The translations under genes and the position numbers were made by a program. Shown here piece by piece: positions 1 to 7,756 of a stretch of DNA of 18,211 bases. The stretch comes from Psychrobacter sp. (GTDB lineage: Bacteria > Pseudomonadota > Gammaproteobacteria > Pseudomonadales > Moraxellaceae), in NCBI GenBank assembly GCA_020024075.1, contig JAHHUJ010000013.1, forward strand, positions 1 through 18,211, written 5' to 3'. Positions within the stretch are counted from its first letter, which is position 1; each line of letters opens with the position of its first letter. Under the pieces are notes generated by a model. The model was not told the origin of the DNA and searched no databases. It was given only the letters and a program-made list of their open reading frames with translations.

Positions 1-855
1 ATATAACACTGAGGTTGGAACTTGGAGTTTGGTTTCTTCAGCAAGCTCCCGAATACAGGCATCTAGTAAAGTCTCTTTTTGATTAACAAATCCTCCAGGT
101 AGTGCCCATAAGCCTCGGCCCGGCATGCTACGACGCTCTACCAGTAAGATATGACCAGACTGTACTACTAAAGCATCAGCGGTCATAAAAGTGGGTGGAT
201 AAGGGGCATCACGCCACTGCTTCATATAATCATCAATGAACCAAGCTTCCTCGTGAAGGTGCTGGTAGTCTTCAGTGGTCTTGAAAGCCTCCATGACTTC
301 GCGCGTTGACACAGGGGTACGTTCTCCAGTTGGAGTAGCGCCCATCAGATAGCCTTCACGAATGGGCGTAGCTGATAGGTTTTTGTAATTGGGAACGGAG
401 ACCGACTCCCAAGTTGGGAATAATGATAGGTAGTAAGATGAGCTGTCTTTGGAGTGACCAATTAACGCAATGTCGTCACTCAAGTCATGGGTGACGGTCT
501 TAACAGAGGCTTGTACATACTGTAGCCAGCGCGTGTCATTATATAGGGCATCATCAAGACCAACGCAGTGGATTCTAGCGGCATCTTCAGCCGAGTAAGC
601 CCCTTTAATCATCTGAGCGCGCTCTTCAACGGTGAATGGGTTACGCAGGCTTCTGGGCATATTGGCTGAGCCGATTAACATAATGACATTTTCTGCTCTA
701 TTTAATGCCTCGTCTACTACTGCTTTATGACCTCTATGAAAGGGCTGAAAACGACCAATAAATACTAAGTATTTGTAACGGCGATTGGCATTTGACTTTA
801 AATTATCAGACTTATCTTCTGATTGAGTTGGGCTTTGATTGGGTAACACGCTCAT
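1..855 (-). CDS. nadM: Bifunctional NMN adenylyltransferase / Nudix hydrolase (3' end outside window)
   Basis: The N-terminal domain should join nicotinamide mononucleotide and ATP to form NAD; the C-terminal Nudix domain probably hydrolyses ADP-ribose or a related nucleotide in the cytoplasm. Reading from the ATG at 855-853, the frame stays open for 285 codons to the window edge. Visible are the nucleotidyltransferase motif GRFQPFHRGH (residues 34-43), a NPFTVEER stretch, a SATPIREG motif of the ISSTxxR type, and a Nudix box at about 255-277 with G-x5-E-x7-RELAEE. The usual Gly near the end of the Nudix box is Lys (ETKL). Family members are about 340-350 residues, so roughly 60 are missing at the C-terminus. 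A GGAG Shine-Dalgarno-like sequence precedes the ATG. The N-terminal 25 residues before the first strand are polar and probably disordered. Confidence 0.93.
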   Translation of the reverse strand, partial: MSVLPNQSPTQSEDKSDNLKSNANRRYKYLVFIGRFQPFHRGHKAVVDEALNRAENVIMLIGSANMPRSLRNPFTVEERAQMIKGAYSAEDAARIHCVGLDDALYNDTRWLQYVQASVKTVTHDLSDDIALIGHSKDSSSYYLSLFPTWESVSVPNYKNLSATPIREGYLMGATPTGERTPVSTREVMEAFKTTEDYQHLHEEAWFIDDYMKQWRDAPYPPTFMTADALVVQSGHILLVERRSMPGRGLWALPGGFVNQKETLLDACIRELAEETKLQVPTSVLY

Positions 856-880
856 TCTTGAAGCTCCAGAAATACCAGCA

Positions 881-898
881 TTCAACCTTGTGGTTGAA
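881..898 (-). promoter_or_regulatory. Leader hairpin upstream of nadM
   Basis: A perfect 7-bp inverted repeat (TTCAACC, TTGT loop, GGTTGAA) lies 26 bases upstream of the nadM start and downstream of the candidate -10 box, so it would fold in the mRNA leader. No T-run follows, so it is not a typical terminator. Whether it regulates nadM is inference. Confidence 0.4.
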
Positions 899-911
899 CC
901 ATGAGTTTGTG

Positions 912-940
912 ATTATATTAAGATTGAAATTTAAGGATAA
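912..940 (-). promoter_or_regulatory. Candidate nadM promoter
   Basis: On the minus strand a perfect TATAAT lies at 917-912. A weak -35 (TTATCC, 940-935) sits 17 bases before it. Transcription would start near 905 and give a leader of about 50 bases. The -10 is strong; the -35 is poor. Confidence 0.5.
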
Positions 941-1011
941 AGGCCCTTATAGTGACACACTAGACTTCACAATAACAATGATGAATAGTTTCTAAAACGT
1001 ATAAAAGGGGT

Positions 1012-1044
1012 TAAAAAAAGCCCCTCTACTGTTTAGAAGGGCTT
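1012..1044 (-). terminator. Rho-independent terminator after the RarD-like gene
   Basis: Read on the minus strand, the stem AGCCCTTCTA pairs with TAGAGGGGCT (one mismatch) across a 5-base loop and is followed by seven T (1019-1013). It begins about 40 bases past the transporter stop codon. Confidence 0.85.
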
Positions 1045-1083
1045 GTATTTTACACCTTTAGCAGCCAATAGCTTGTCTTGTCT

Positions 1084-2082
1084 TTAGCTGACACGAGCAC
1101 CTTTCATCCAAGGCTTATTATTGCGTCTATTGGCACGTAACTGACGAACTCCATGCGCAATAAGAAACATAATACCAATCCAGATCAGACCATAACTGTA
1201 GAGCATACTCATCTCAAAGCTATCGCCTAAGAGGGTTATGGCTAAGAAAAATAGAAATACTGGCTCAAGGTAGCTCATCATTCCAAATACGTTGACCGGC
1301 AATATCTGACTGGCATCTAAGTTGGTTTTTAGTGCCAAGACACTGAGTACGCCAAGGCTTATAACCAGTAACAGGTGCACGCTTGAACCCATGACAAAAG
1401 CTAGGTTATCAGGAGCGACAAATAGCAGATATCCTAAGGCGATGGGCAAAAACAAAGTTAAGTCTACTAGCATACCAGTCATGGCGGTAATACCTTGCAG
1501 GCGACGCATAATATAATAAATAGGGTAAGTGCCACACACCCAAAGAGTCGCCCAAGATACGCTTTGAGTCCGCATCATCTCTAAGCTAATACCCGCTAGA
1601 GCAAAGCCTACAGCCAACCATTGTAGCTTGGATAAGCGCTCACCAAAAAACAGATAACCAAACAACACCATCATCAGTGGGAATAAGAAGTAACCCATTG
1701 CTACCTGTACCCCTTGGTCATTTACCGGAGCCCACATAAATAGCCAAAGTTGACTAAAAAATATTGGGGTAGGTAGCAGCAGCCAAGCCCATTGCTTAGC
1801 AGTTTTTAGGTTACGCAAGATATTCAGGTGGTATCCTAAGCGGCCTCTTATCACCACAAAAGCTACTAAAGCCACCCACATGGATAACATACGCCATATA
1901 AAGACTTGAGTGCCCGTTAGTGGCTGCAATAAGTTACTATAAAAATATAGGACACCAAATAATAAGTTAGATACAACTGCTAGTAAGACACCTATAATCA
2001 TTGTACGCTGCTGTGCGTCACTAGCAGACCCCAAAGAAGTAAGTGGCTGGTTACTTCTTGTGGTAGAAACTTGTTTAGACAT
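1084..2082 (-). CDS. rarD: EamA-family transporter, RarD-like
   Basis: A predicted inner-membrane transporter of the drug/metabolite superfamily with about ten hydrophobic helices. RarD proteins are named for a chloramphenicol-sensitivity phenotype; the natural substrate is not known from sequence. RarD-like blocks are the first helix (GVLLAVVSNLLFGVLYFY) and the central WAPVNDQGVQVAMGYF...FFGERLSKLQWLAVGFAL region. The frame extends upstream to an ATG at 2211 (375 residues), but those extra 43 residues are unlike the family and have no good ribosome site. The ATG at 2082 gives 332 residues, close to normal length, with a weak GGTG six bases before it, so I prefer it. The next upstream gene ends 369 bases away, so transcription is probably independent. 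Confidence 0.8.
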   Translation of the reverse strand: MSKQVSTTRSNQPLTSLGSASDAQQRTMIIGVLLAVVSNLLFGVLYFYSNLLQPLTGTQVFIWRMLSMWVALVAFVVIRGRLGYHLNILRNLKTAKQWAWLLLPTPIFFSQLWLFMWAPVNDQGVQVAMGYFLFPLMMVLFGYLFFGERLSKLQWLAVGFALAGISLEMMRTQSVSWATLWVCGTYPIYYIMRRLQGITAMTGMLVDLTLFLPIALGYLLFVAPDNLAFVMGSSVHLLLVISLGVLSVLALKTNLDASQILPVNVFGMMSYLEPVFLFFLAITLLGDSFEMSMLYSYGLIWIGIMFLIAHGVRQLRANRRNNKPWMKGARVS

Positions 2083-2309
2083 ACAATGCACCATAAAAAT
2101 CGGCATACCGATAGCACAGATTTTTATAAAGTAATTTATAAAAACGTGGGCCCCAGCAGTGTCTTTAGAACCATTTAATCTAGGCGTTGCAGGGGTTAAT
2201 AATCTTGTCATATAGACAAAGAGCTATGGGTATGAGATGACTGTTTAAAAGGTTAAGTTTGTATTTAACAATACAATTGGATAATTAAATATCTGATAGA
2301 TATTAGATT

Positions 2310-2346
2310 ATTGCATAATATTAGGCTATTGCATAAAGGTTAGGCC
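2310..2346. repeat. Imperfect tandem duplication, about 18 bp x 2
   Basis: The unit ATTGCATAATATTAGGCT (2310-2327) is followed by ATTGCATAAAGGTTAGGCC (2328-2346). The second copy overlaps the left arm of the long hairpin at 2335-2380. It lies in the 239-bp gap between the two membrane-protein genes. Confidence 0.65.
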
Positions 2347-2380
2347 GTAGCGCTTAGGACAGCACTGACGCCTAACCTTT
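2335..2380 (-). repeat. Long inverted repeat (stable hairpin) downstream of the PaeA-like gene
   Basis: Arms AAAGGTTAGGC (2335-2345) and GCCTAACCTTT (2370-2380) are a perfect 11-bp inverted repeat. Inside, AGCGCT and AGCACT form a second six-pair stem that is complete only in minus-strand RNA, where the odd pair becomes G-U. That favours a role in minus-strand transcripts, i.e. at the 3' end of the upstream CNNM gene. There is no following T-run, so a standard terminator is uncertain; a 3'-end stabiliser or mobile palindrome is possible. Confidence 0.7.
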
Positions 2381-2450
2381 GGGTGTCACAAGTAACAGGT
2401 CGGTAAGTGGCCTATAAGAAGTAGATAGGGTAGGAATGGACTTACGGCTG

Positions 2451-3758
2451 TTACTCTTCAGTGGTTTTAGTAACCAGTAACTGATTGACCTTGAGGTTCT
2501 CAGTATCTAGAATTTCAAACTTAAAACCAGCGTGTTCAATGAAGTCAGTTTTTTTGGGTATTTTTCGTAAAGAATACATCATGAACCCACTTATGGTTTC
2601 ATAGTTCTCTGAGTTTGGCAAGTTTATGATGCCTAAAGTACGAATCACATCTTCGATAGGAGTCATGCCATCGACTAGCCAAGAGTTCTCTGTGCGTTGA
2701 ACGATAGGCTGCTCATCTACTGTGACCAGCTCACCCATGACAATGCTCATCACATCTTTTAGGGTAATCACCCCCACCACTAATGAATATTCATTAACGA
2801 TAATCGCAAAGTCTGAGCCAGTGCTTTTAAAAGTTTCTAACACATCGAACAAAGATAAGGTGTCTGGAATAAATAATGCGGTACGTAAAATAGTGGGATC
2901 AGTTAGGCTTACTTTTTCTTTTTGTAAGACCATAGCTAAGAAGGCTCGAGACTCAACATAACCTATGGTTTGCTCTAAGTCATCCTCTAAGCAGACTAAG
3001 AATTTATGATGCGGCTCTCGAATCATGGTTTCAACAATCACATCATGACTTTCATTTGAGTCAAAATAAACGATGTATTCACGGGTGGTCATCACTGAGG
3101 TGACCGTGCGCTCTTGCATCTCAAAGATGTTGGCGATTAAGTGATGCTCTTGGTGTTTTAATACTCCAGCTTCGGCACCAGCATCCATTACCGCATAAAT
3201 ATCTTCTGAGGTTAAATCATCACGGCGCACCGTTGATACACCAAGCAGCTTGAACAACAGGTCAGCTGCCCCATCAAATACCCAAATAATTGGCTTAAAC
3301 ACAAAGATAAGCATCATCATTGGGCGTACTAATCGCACAGCAATGGGCTCAGCGTAGCTCATCGCAAAGCGCTTGGGCATTAGGTCGGCAAATAACACAA
3401 AAACACTGGTGACTAGGATAAACGAGATCGCTGAAGCGAGAGCTTCGTAGCCAATGACTAACTGTAAAAAAGACAAAGAGTCGTGTTGTAAAATAGCTTC
3501 TAGATAGGGGCTAACCGCAGATTCACCAATGACACCGGCCAAAATAGCAACGGCGTTCAGTAGTATTTGGACCACTGTAATAAAGCTGCCAGGGTTGTCT
3601 TGCATAGCCAAGACATCAAGGGCTCGTACGTCTCCCTCTTTGGCTAAAATTTGTAGTTTTATTTTTCGAGCTGATGCTAGGGCAAGCTCAGAACTCGATA
3701 CAATAGCGCTGATTGCTATTAATATAAAAATAGAGATTACCGCAGTAATTAAGGTCAT
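2451..3758 (-). CDS. paeA: CNNM/CBS-domain membrane protein, YtfL/PaeA-like (HlyC/CorC family)
   Basis: An inner-membrane protein with an N-terminal DUF21/CNNM membrane domain (about residues 1-190), a CBS pair (about 205-330) and a C-terminal CorC_HlyC domain (about 345-430). From memory it matches E. coli YtfL along most of its length: SSELALASARKIKLQILAKEG, NPGSFITVVQILLNAVAIL, VRRDDLTSEDIYAVMDAGA, NEYSLVVGVITLKDVM and FMMYSLRKIPKKTD. YtfL, renamed PaeA, protects enteric bacteria from cadaverine and putrescine, probably by export; applying this here is inference, and related CorB/CNNM proteins move Mg2+. The frame extends to a TTG at 3788, but the ATG at 3758 has TAGAG upstream and matches the YtfL N-terminus, so I chose it (435 residues). 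The nearest neighbour upstream, nfuA, is divergent. Confidence 0.86.
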   Translation of the reverse strand: MTLITAVISIFILIAISAIVSSSELALASARKIKLQILAKEGDVRALDVLAMQDNPGSFITVVQILLNAVAILAGVIGESAVSPYLEAILQHDSLSFLQLVIGYEALASAISFILVTSVFVLFADLMPKRFAMSYAEPIAVRLVRPMMMLIFVFKPIIWVFDGAADLLFKLLGVSTVRRDDLTSEDIYAVMDAGAEAGVLKHQEHHLIANIFEMQERTVTSVMTTREYIVYFDSNESHDVIVETMIREPHHKFLVCLEDDLEQTIGYVESRAFLAMVLQKEKVSLTDPTILRTALFIPDTLSLFDVLETFKSTGSDFAIIVNEYSLVVGVITLKDVMSIVMGELVTVDEQPIVQRTENSWLVDGMTPIEDVIRTLGIINLPNSENYETISGFMMYSLRKIPKKTDFIEHAGFKFEILDTENLKVNQLLVTKTTEE

Positions 3759-3857
3759 GATTGTTAACTCTAAGCTTTTTATACTCAAAATTTAGGCAGT
3801 AAATACCATAAATAATGCAGCCATAAAAAGATCGATTGGAGGCTGTGGTTTTGATAA

Positions 3858-3905
3858 ATTGTACGTTATTTTGGGTAGATTGTACGTTATTTTGAATAGA
3901 TTGTA
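3858..3905. repeat. 21-bp tandem repeat, two full copies plus a fragment
   Basis: Units at 3858-3878 and 3879-3899 share ATTGTACGTTATTTTG and end GGTAG or AATAG; ATTGTA at 3900-3905 starts a third. The 21-bp period is two helical turns, so any protein bound to both copies would sit on one DNA face. The array lies just downstream of the candidate minus-strand -10 of the CNNM gene, an operator-like position. Confidence 0.75.
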
Positions 3906-3910
3906 TTATA
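3905..3910 (-). promoter_or_regulatory. Candidate -10 box for the CNNM gene
   Basis: TATAAT reads at 3910-3905 on the minus strand, about 147 bases upstream of the chosen ATG. No good -35 is visible at 16-18 bases. Confidence 0.35.
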
Positions 3911-3991
3911 GGTCATATTACAATATTTAGCTTGTCTATAAGTGTTTTTGAAGCATTTCTACAAGGCCTGAGTTCCGAGTTGTTTTTCTAT

Positions 3992-4010
3992 GTAACTAAT
4001 TATCATTTTT
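3992..4010. promoter_or_regulatory. Weak Fur-box-like site in the paeA/nfuA divergent region
   Basis: GTAACTAATTATCATTTTT matches 13 of 19 positions of the classical Fur 19-mer (GATAATGATTATCATTATC), including a perfect ATTATC block. It lies 108 bases upstream of nfuA. Iron control of an Fe-S assembly gene would make sense, but AT-rich DNA yields such matches by chance. Confidence 0.25.
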
Positions 4011-4090
4011 CTTGATTAATTCTTAATCGCCACCATAATAGAAGCACTAAACAGGCATATTCAGCTTTAAATTCATCAAATTATCTATCC

Positions 4091-4115
4091 TATAATTTAC
4101 AATATAAGAGGTCAT
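4091..4115 (+). promoter_or_regulatory. nfuA -10 box and ribosome-binding site
   Basis: TATAAT at 4091-4096 is followed by a short leader and a strong GAGGT Shine-Dalgarno (4108-4112) seven bases before the ATG. The -35 region is not consensus, so an activator may be needed. No IscR type 1 motif was recognised. Confidence 0.55.
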
Positions 4116-4118
4116 CTT

Positions 4119-4769
4119 ATGACTGATAACGCTCCAGTTTCTGCAATAGACATTGAACAATCAGACATTAAAAGCAATATTACTATCACTGCTTCGGCAC
4201 AAGAGTATTTAGCCGAATTACTGGCAAAACAAGAAACCCCAGGGATCGGAGTACGTATTTTTGTTGAGCATCCAGGGACGCCTCGCGCTGAATGTTGTAT
4301 GGCTTATAATCAACCTGGTGAAGAAGAGGAAGCGGATTTACAAATGCCATTTGAAGCTTTCACCGCTTACATTGAAGCTGCGTCAGTGCCTTATTTAGAA
4401 GATGCGGTTATCGATTATAATAAAGACCGCTTCGGAGGTCAGTTAACTTTCCGTGCGCCTAACTCTAAAGTGCCTAAAGTGGGCGCTGATGCCAGTGTAG
4501 AGGAACGTATCAACTATGTGCTTCAAGCTGAGATTAACCCAAGCTTAGCCGCTCATGGTGGTGATGTGCAGTTATTAGAATTGATTGAAGAAGAAGGCGT
4601 GGGCCTAACTGCGGTACTCAAATTTGGCGGTGGTTGCCAAGGCTGTTCTGCAGTAGACATGACCTTACGTCAAGGGGTTGAAGTTCAGTTAAAGCAGCAA
4701 ATCCCTGAGTTAACTCAAGTGGTGGATGAGACTGACCACTCGCATACAGAAAATGCTTATTACAAATAA
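4119..4769 (+). CDS. nfuA: Fe-S biogenesis protein NfuA
   Basis: NfuA carries a [4Fe-4S] cluster and delivers it to client apoproteins in the cytoplasm, especially under oxidative stress or iron limitation. The 216-residue protein has the expected two parts: a degenerate A-type/HesB-like domain (about 20-115) and a C-terminal Nfu domain (about 128-208). The cluster ligands are C173 and C176 in GGGCQGCSAVDMTL; the preceding NPSLAAHGGDVQLLEL block is also typical. The first 18 residues, before the ITITASAQEYLAELL start of the A-type domain, are an extension of low conservation. The ATG is fixed by the GAGGT seven bases upstream. It is transcribed alone, ending at a terminator 64 bases past the stop. 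Confidence 0.95.
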   Translation: MTDNAPVSAIDIEQSDIKSNITITASAQEYLAELLAKQETPGIGVRIFVEHPGTPRAECCMAYNQPGEEEEADLQMPFEAFTAYIEAASVPYLEDAVIDYNKDRFGGQLTFRAPNSKVPKVGADASVEERINYVLQAEINPSLAAHGGDVQLLELIEEEGVGLTAVLKFGGGCQGCSAVDMTLRQGVEVQLKQQIPELTQVVDETDHSHTENAYYK

Positions 4770-4832
4770 ACCTCTCCTATGTGAGCATAAGTAATAAGTA
4801 TAATAATAATTAGTCATTATATTTATTCATTG

Positions 4833-4864
4833 GCTGGGTTATCATTAGATAATCCAGCTTTTTT
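4833..4864 (+). terminator. Rho-independent terminator after nfuA
   Basis: The stem GCTGGGTTATC / GATAATCCAGC (11 pairs, one G-U) closes an ATTA loop and is followed by six T. Confidence 0.93.
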
Positions 4865-4905
4865 ATGGCTTTGTGATTTTGCCCTAAGGCTAGTTTTTGG
4901 TTTAT

Positions 4906-5014
4906 AGTACTTTTTAATTAATTAGTACTTTTTGTTTTTGAACTAACAGTGCTTTTTTAACCAATAGTTAGTGCTTTTTTAACCTACAGTACTTTTTAGC
5001 AAGCAGTGCTTGGT
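4906..5014 (+). repeat. Degenerate array of AGTRCTTTTT motifs upstream of metY
   Basis: AGTACTTTTT or AGTGCTTTTT begins at 4906, 4924, 4948, 4970 and 4988, with a decayed copy at 5005 (AGTGCTTGGT). Spacing is 17-24 bases. Copies 3 to 5 also share TTTTTTAACC. The array fills most of the gap between the nfuA terminator and metY, whose ATG is at 5076. No known methionine riboswitch fold was recognised. Confidence 0.6.
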
Positions 5015-5075
5015 AGCAGAGAGTACCTTGAGGGTTTTATTTAAACATTTATATTTAGTACGTTAAGGATGCGAT

Positions 5076-6377
5076 ATGAGTAATGCCGACAATGCAGTTG
5101 ACAATCAGCGTTTAGAAACTTTAGCCATTCATGCAGGTTATAGTGTAGAGCCTACCACTAAGGCTGTTGCTGTGCCCATTTATCACACCAGCTCTTATGC
5201 TTTTGATGATACTCAGCACGGGGCAGATCTGTTTGACCTAAAAGTAGCAGGTAACATTTATACCCGCATTATGAACCCTACCAATGCGGTATTAGAAGAG
5301 CGTGTGGCGGCATTAGAGGGTGGTGTCGGTGCTTTGGCGGTAGCTTCAGGCATGGCGGCCATTACTTATGCGGTGCAAACCATCTGTGAAGCAGGCGATA
5401 ATATTATTGCAGCCTCAACCCTATATGGCGGTACTTATAACTTCTTTGCGCACACCCTACCGCGTCAAGGTATTGAAGTTCGTTTCTTTGATCATAAGAA
5501 TCCTGCGGCTATCCACGACTTGGTTGATGATAAAACCAAAATGGTCTTCGCTGAGAGTATCGGTAACCCGCTAGGCAACATCATTGATATTGAAGCCATT
5601 GCAGAAGCGGCCCATAAGTATGGTGTACCGGTAGTCATTGATAACACAGTGGCCACGCCTGCTTTATGCCGTCCGTTTGAGTTTGGCGCTGACATTGTGG
5701 TGCACTCACTAACTAAATACATGAGTGGTACTGGTACTTCTATTGGCGGTGCTATTGTGGATAGTGGTAACTTTAACTGGGGTGATTATCCAGAGCGCTT
5801 CCCTTTATTAAACCAGCCTGATGTTAGCTATCATGGCGTAAACTTCGTAAAAGATGTGGGCGCGGCGGCCTATATCGCCCGTGCTCGTGTGGCGCCCTTA
5901 CGTAATACAGGTGCTGCGTTAAGCCCATTAAACGCCTTTAGTATTCTGCAAGGTATCCAGACTCTAAGTCTACGTATGGAGCGTCATGTAGAGAACGCTC
6001 AGGCTGTGGCTGAATATCTAAAAGGTCATGATAAAGTGGCTTGGGTTAAGTATGCAGGCTTGTCAGATCATCCTGATCACAAGCTGGCGCAGAAATATAT
6101 GAAGGGTACTCCTTCAGCTATCTTAACCTTCGGGGTAAAAGGCGGCCGTGAAGCGGGTGCGAAATTTATTGATGCCTTAAACCTAATTACTCGTTTGGTA
6201 AATATCGGTGATGCCAAATCTTTGGCCAGTCACCCAGCCACCACTACTCACCGTCAGCTTAATGATGAAGAGTTGGCAAAAGCTGGCGTCAGTGAAGATA
6301 TGATTCGTCTGTCTATTGGTATTGAGCATATTGAAGATATCAAAGCTGACTTAGAGCAAGCGTTAGCCAAAGCTTAA
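5076..6377 (+). CDS. metY: O-acetylhomoserine aminocarboxypropyltransferase (sulfhydrylase)
   Basis: A PLP-dependent, fold-type-I enzyme of the Cys/Met metabolism family. It should convert O-acetylhomoserine and sulfide to homocysteine in direct-sulfhydrylation methionine synthesis. At 433 residues it has the longer MetY length rather than the ~390 of MetB/MetC. Family blocks include LAIHAGYSVEPTTKAVAVPIY at the N-terminus, YTRIMNPTNAVLEERVAALEGG, the ASGMAA loop, the cofactor-binding DNTVATP (189-195) and the PLP lysine K214 in HSLTKYMSGTG. The more common loop after the lysine is GHG; here it is GTG. An AAGGA Shine-Dalgarno lies six bases before the ATG. The gene is flanked by a terminator at each end, so it is monocistronic. 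MetZ-type substrate preference cannot be excluded from sequence. Confidence 0.93.
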   Translation: MSNADNAVDNQRLETLAIHAGYSVEPTTKAVAVPIYHTSSYAFDDTQHGADLFDLKVAGNIYTRIMNPTNAVLEERVAALEGGVGALAVASGMAAITYAVQTICEAGDNIIAASTLYGGTYNFFAHTLPRQGIEVRFFDHKNPAAIHDLVDDKTKMVFAESIGNPLGNIIDIEAIAEAAHKYGVPVVIDNTVATPALCRPFEFGADIVVHSLTKYMSGTGTSIGGAIVDSGNFNWGDYPERFPLLNQPDVSYHGVNFVKDVGAAAYIARARVAPLRNTGAALSPLNAFSILQGIQTLSLRMERHVENAQAVAEYLKGHDKVAWVKYAGLSDHPDHKLAQKYMKGTPSAILTFGVKGGREAGAKFIDALNLITRLVNIGDAKSLASHPATTTHRQLNDEELAKAGVSEDMIRLSIGIEHIEDIKADLEQALAKA

Positions 6378-6400
6378 AATTATAGATAGCTTCTGAACAT

Positions 6401-6432
6401 AAAAAATCCCAAACTTGGTTTGGGATTTTTTT
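6401..6432. terminator. Bidirectional terminator between metY and the PfkB gene
   Basis: ATCCCAAAC (6406-6414) pairs with GTTTGGGAT (6418-6426) across a 3-base loop. A-run and T-run flanks make it a terminator on both strands for these convergent genes. Confidence 0.93.
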
Positions 6433-6478
6433 ATGGTAAAAGCTAAGGCTTAATGATAAAGGCAATGATTTAAGCGAA

Positions 6479-7498
6479 TTAAGCCGAAAGAACTTGGTTG
6501 GCAATGGCTTGGTATTGCTCAACGGTTAGACGAGGACCAAACTGCTGTACTACTTGACTGGCCACAGCACCGGCCAGCTTGCCACATTCAGTTAAGCTGT
6601 GACCTTGTGATAAAGCATACAAGAATGCGCCAGAATAGTTGTCGCCTGCACCATTGGTATCAATGACCTTAGCTACTTGAGGGGTAGGTACTTGTGTTAA
6701 GGTAGTTGCGGCATTTGCGTCTTTTTCACAAATCACAGTATCTTCAGCACTGTTAGTTACCACAGCCAACTGACAGTATTGAGTCAAGGCTTGAGCCGCC
6801 TCGGTAATGCTGCTTGTGTCGGTAAATAGCATGGCCTCATCAGCATTACAAAAAATAGTATTGACTCCGTCACCCAAGACCTCAAGTAAGCCTTCTTTGG
6901 CAAAGTTAACCACAGCAGGATCAGCAAAGCTTACTGCAATCTTTATGTTATTATCTTTGGCTTGTTGACGTAGCTTTTGTAGGGCAGGGCGTAGGCTCTC
7001 TGACATCGCTAGATAACCCTCAAAATATAACCAGTTACTTTGACTTAGAGCGTCAAAGTCTAGGTTGTCTGCATTAATGTCACTTGAGGTGCCTAAGAAG
7101 GTTTGCATGGTACGCTCACCATCTGGGGTAATTGCTACCACACAAGAGCCAGTAACCCCTCCTGCTGATACTGATTTTTTAGAGGTAGTGGCTACTCCCG
7201 CTTGATTTAAGTCCGCTAAGTAAAATTCGCCCGCTTTATCATCTCCCACACGGCAGCCATAAAAAGACTTACCGCCAAGGCTGGCAAACGTAAACATGGC
7301 GTTGGCAGCTGAGCCGCCCCCAGTTTGCTTTGAGGGCTGTAATTGCTGAGCTTCGAACTCTGCTAGCAGCTGTGTTTGCTCATCCATGCTGGCTAAAGTC
7401 ATGCTGCCTTTAGTCAAACTGGTCTGAGTAAGTTGTTGATCATTCAATAGATATTCATGATCTACCAAAGCGTTTCCTACAGCCATAACGTCGTACAT
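6479..7498 (-). CDS. PfkB-family carbohydrate kinase, adenosine kinase-like
   Basis: A ribokinase-fold cytoplasmic kinase of 339 residues. The sugar-contacting signature GGGSAANAMFTFASLGG spans 60-76. The C-terminal signature DTNGAGD lies at 280-286, with D286 the expected catalytic base. The N-terminus (MYDVMAVGNALVDHEY) and NPD-free sequence resemble the adenosine-kinase-like PfkB proteins annotated in Moraxellaceae, which would make AMP from adenosine; substrate choice within PfkB cannot be settled by motif alone. The ATG at 7498 has TTGGAAA upstream. A minus-strand TATGAT at 7548-7543 is a plausible -10, so the promoter would lie in the gene-free region to the right. Confidence 0.88.
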   Translation of the reverse strand: MYDVMAVGNALVDHEYLLNDQQLTQTSLTKGSMTLASMDEQTQLLAEFEAQQLQPSKQTGGGSAANAMFTFASLGGKSFYGCRVGDDKAGEFYLADLNQAGVATTSKKSVSAGGVTGSCVVAITPDGERTMQTFLGTSSDINADNLDFDALSQSNWLYFEGYLAMSESLRPALQKLRQQAKDNNIKIAVSFADPAVVNFAKEGLLEVLGDGVNTIFCNADEAMLFTDTSSITEAAQALTQYCQLAVVTNSAEDTVICEKDANAATTLTQVPTPQVAKVIDTNGAGDNYSGAFLYALSQGHSLTECGKLAGAVASQVVQQFGPRLTVEQYQAIANQVLSA

Positions 7499-7615
7499 AA
7501 TATTTCCAACTTTTAGTGTTTGTGTTTAATTTCGGTGCGGCTATCATACTGTAATTTAGATTAATTGTGGAGGTCGGCGTTACAGCGTGGAACATCAGCT
7601 GAAGACTCGAGCGTC

Positions 7616-7710
7616 TAAAAAAAAGTATAAAAATTTATCACTAAAAATAATTATGTTGTAAATTATTGATTTTAAAAGAAAAATATTTTGTATAAAAAAT
7701 AGACAATTTT
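7616..7710. other. AT-rich tract in the 658-bp gene-free region
   Basis: Only 10 of 95 bases are G or C by hand count. The tract lies between the left 14-bp inverted-repeat arm and the DnaA-box cluster, the place a DNA-unwinding element would take in an origin. The rest of the gap 7499-8156 shows no gene. It holds a weak 7-bp inverted repeat (7949-7969) and the 16-bp array before the phosphatase. Confidence 0.6.
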
Positions 7711-7756
7711 AGCCTAAGCCTTAGCTATTGCGTGTTATTTGTTGTCAAGTCATGAG

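Noticed and set aside
792..995. Small plus-strand frame of 67 codons
   Set aside because: It lies antisense to the nadM start and its promoter, shows no ribosome site and its protein resembles no family I know.
2083..2211. N-terminal extension of the RarD-like transporter from the ATG at 2211
   Set aside because: The 43 extra residues are unlike the family, contain AT-rich promoter-like sequence, and lack a ribosome site. The ATG at 2082 gives normal length.
4906..5014. Regularly spaced repeats that might be a CRISPR array
   Set aside because: Units are about 10 bases, degenerate, unevenly spaced, and the intervening bases are T-rich and partly shared. There are no cas genes nearby.
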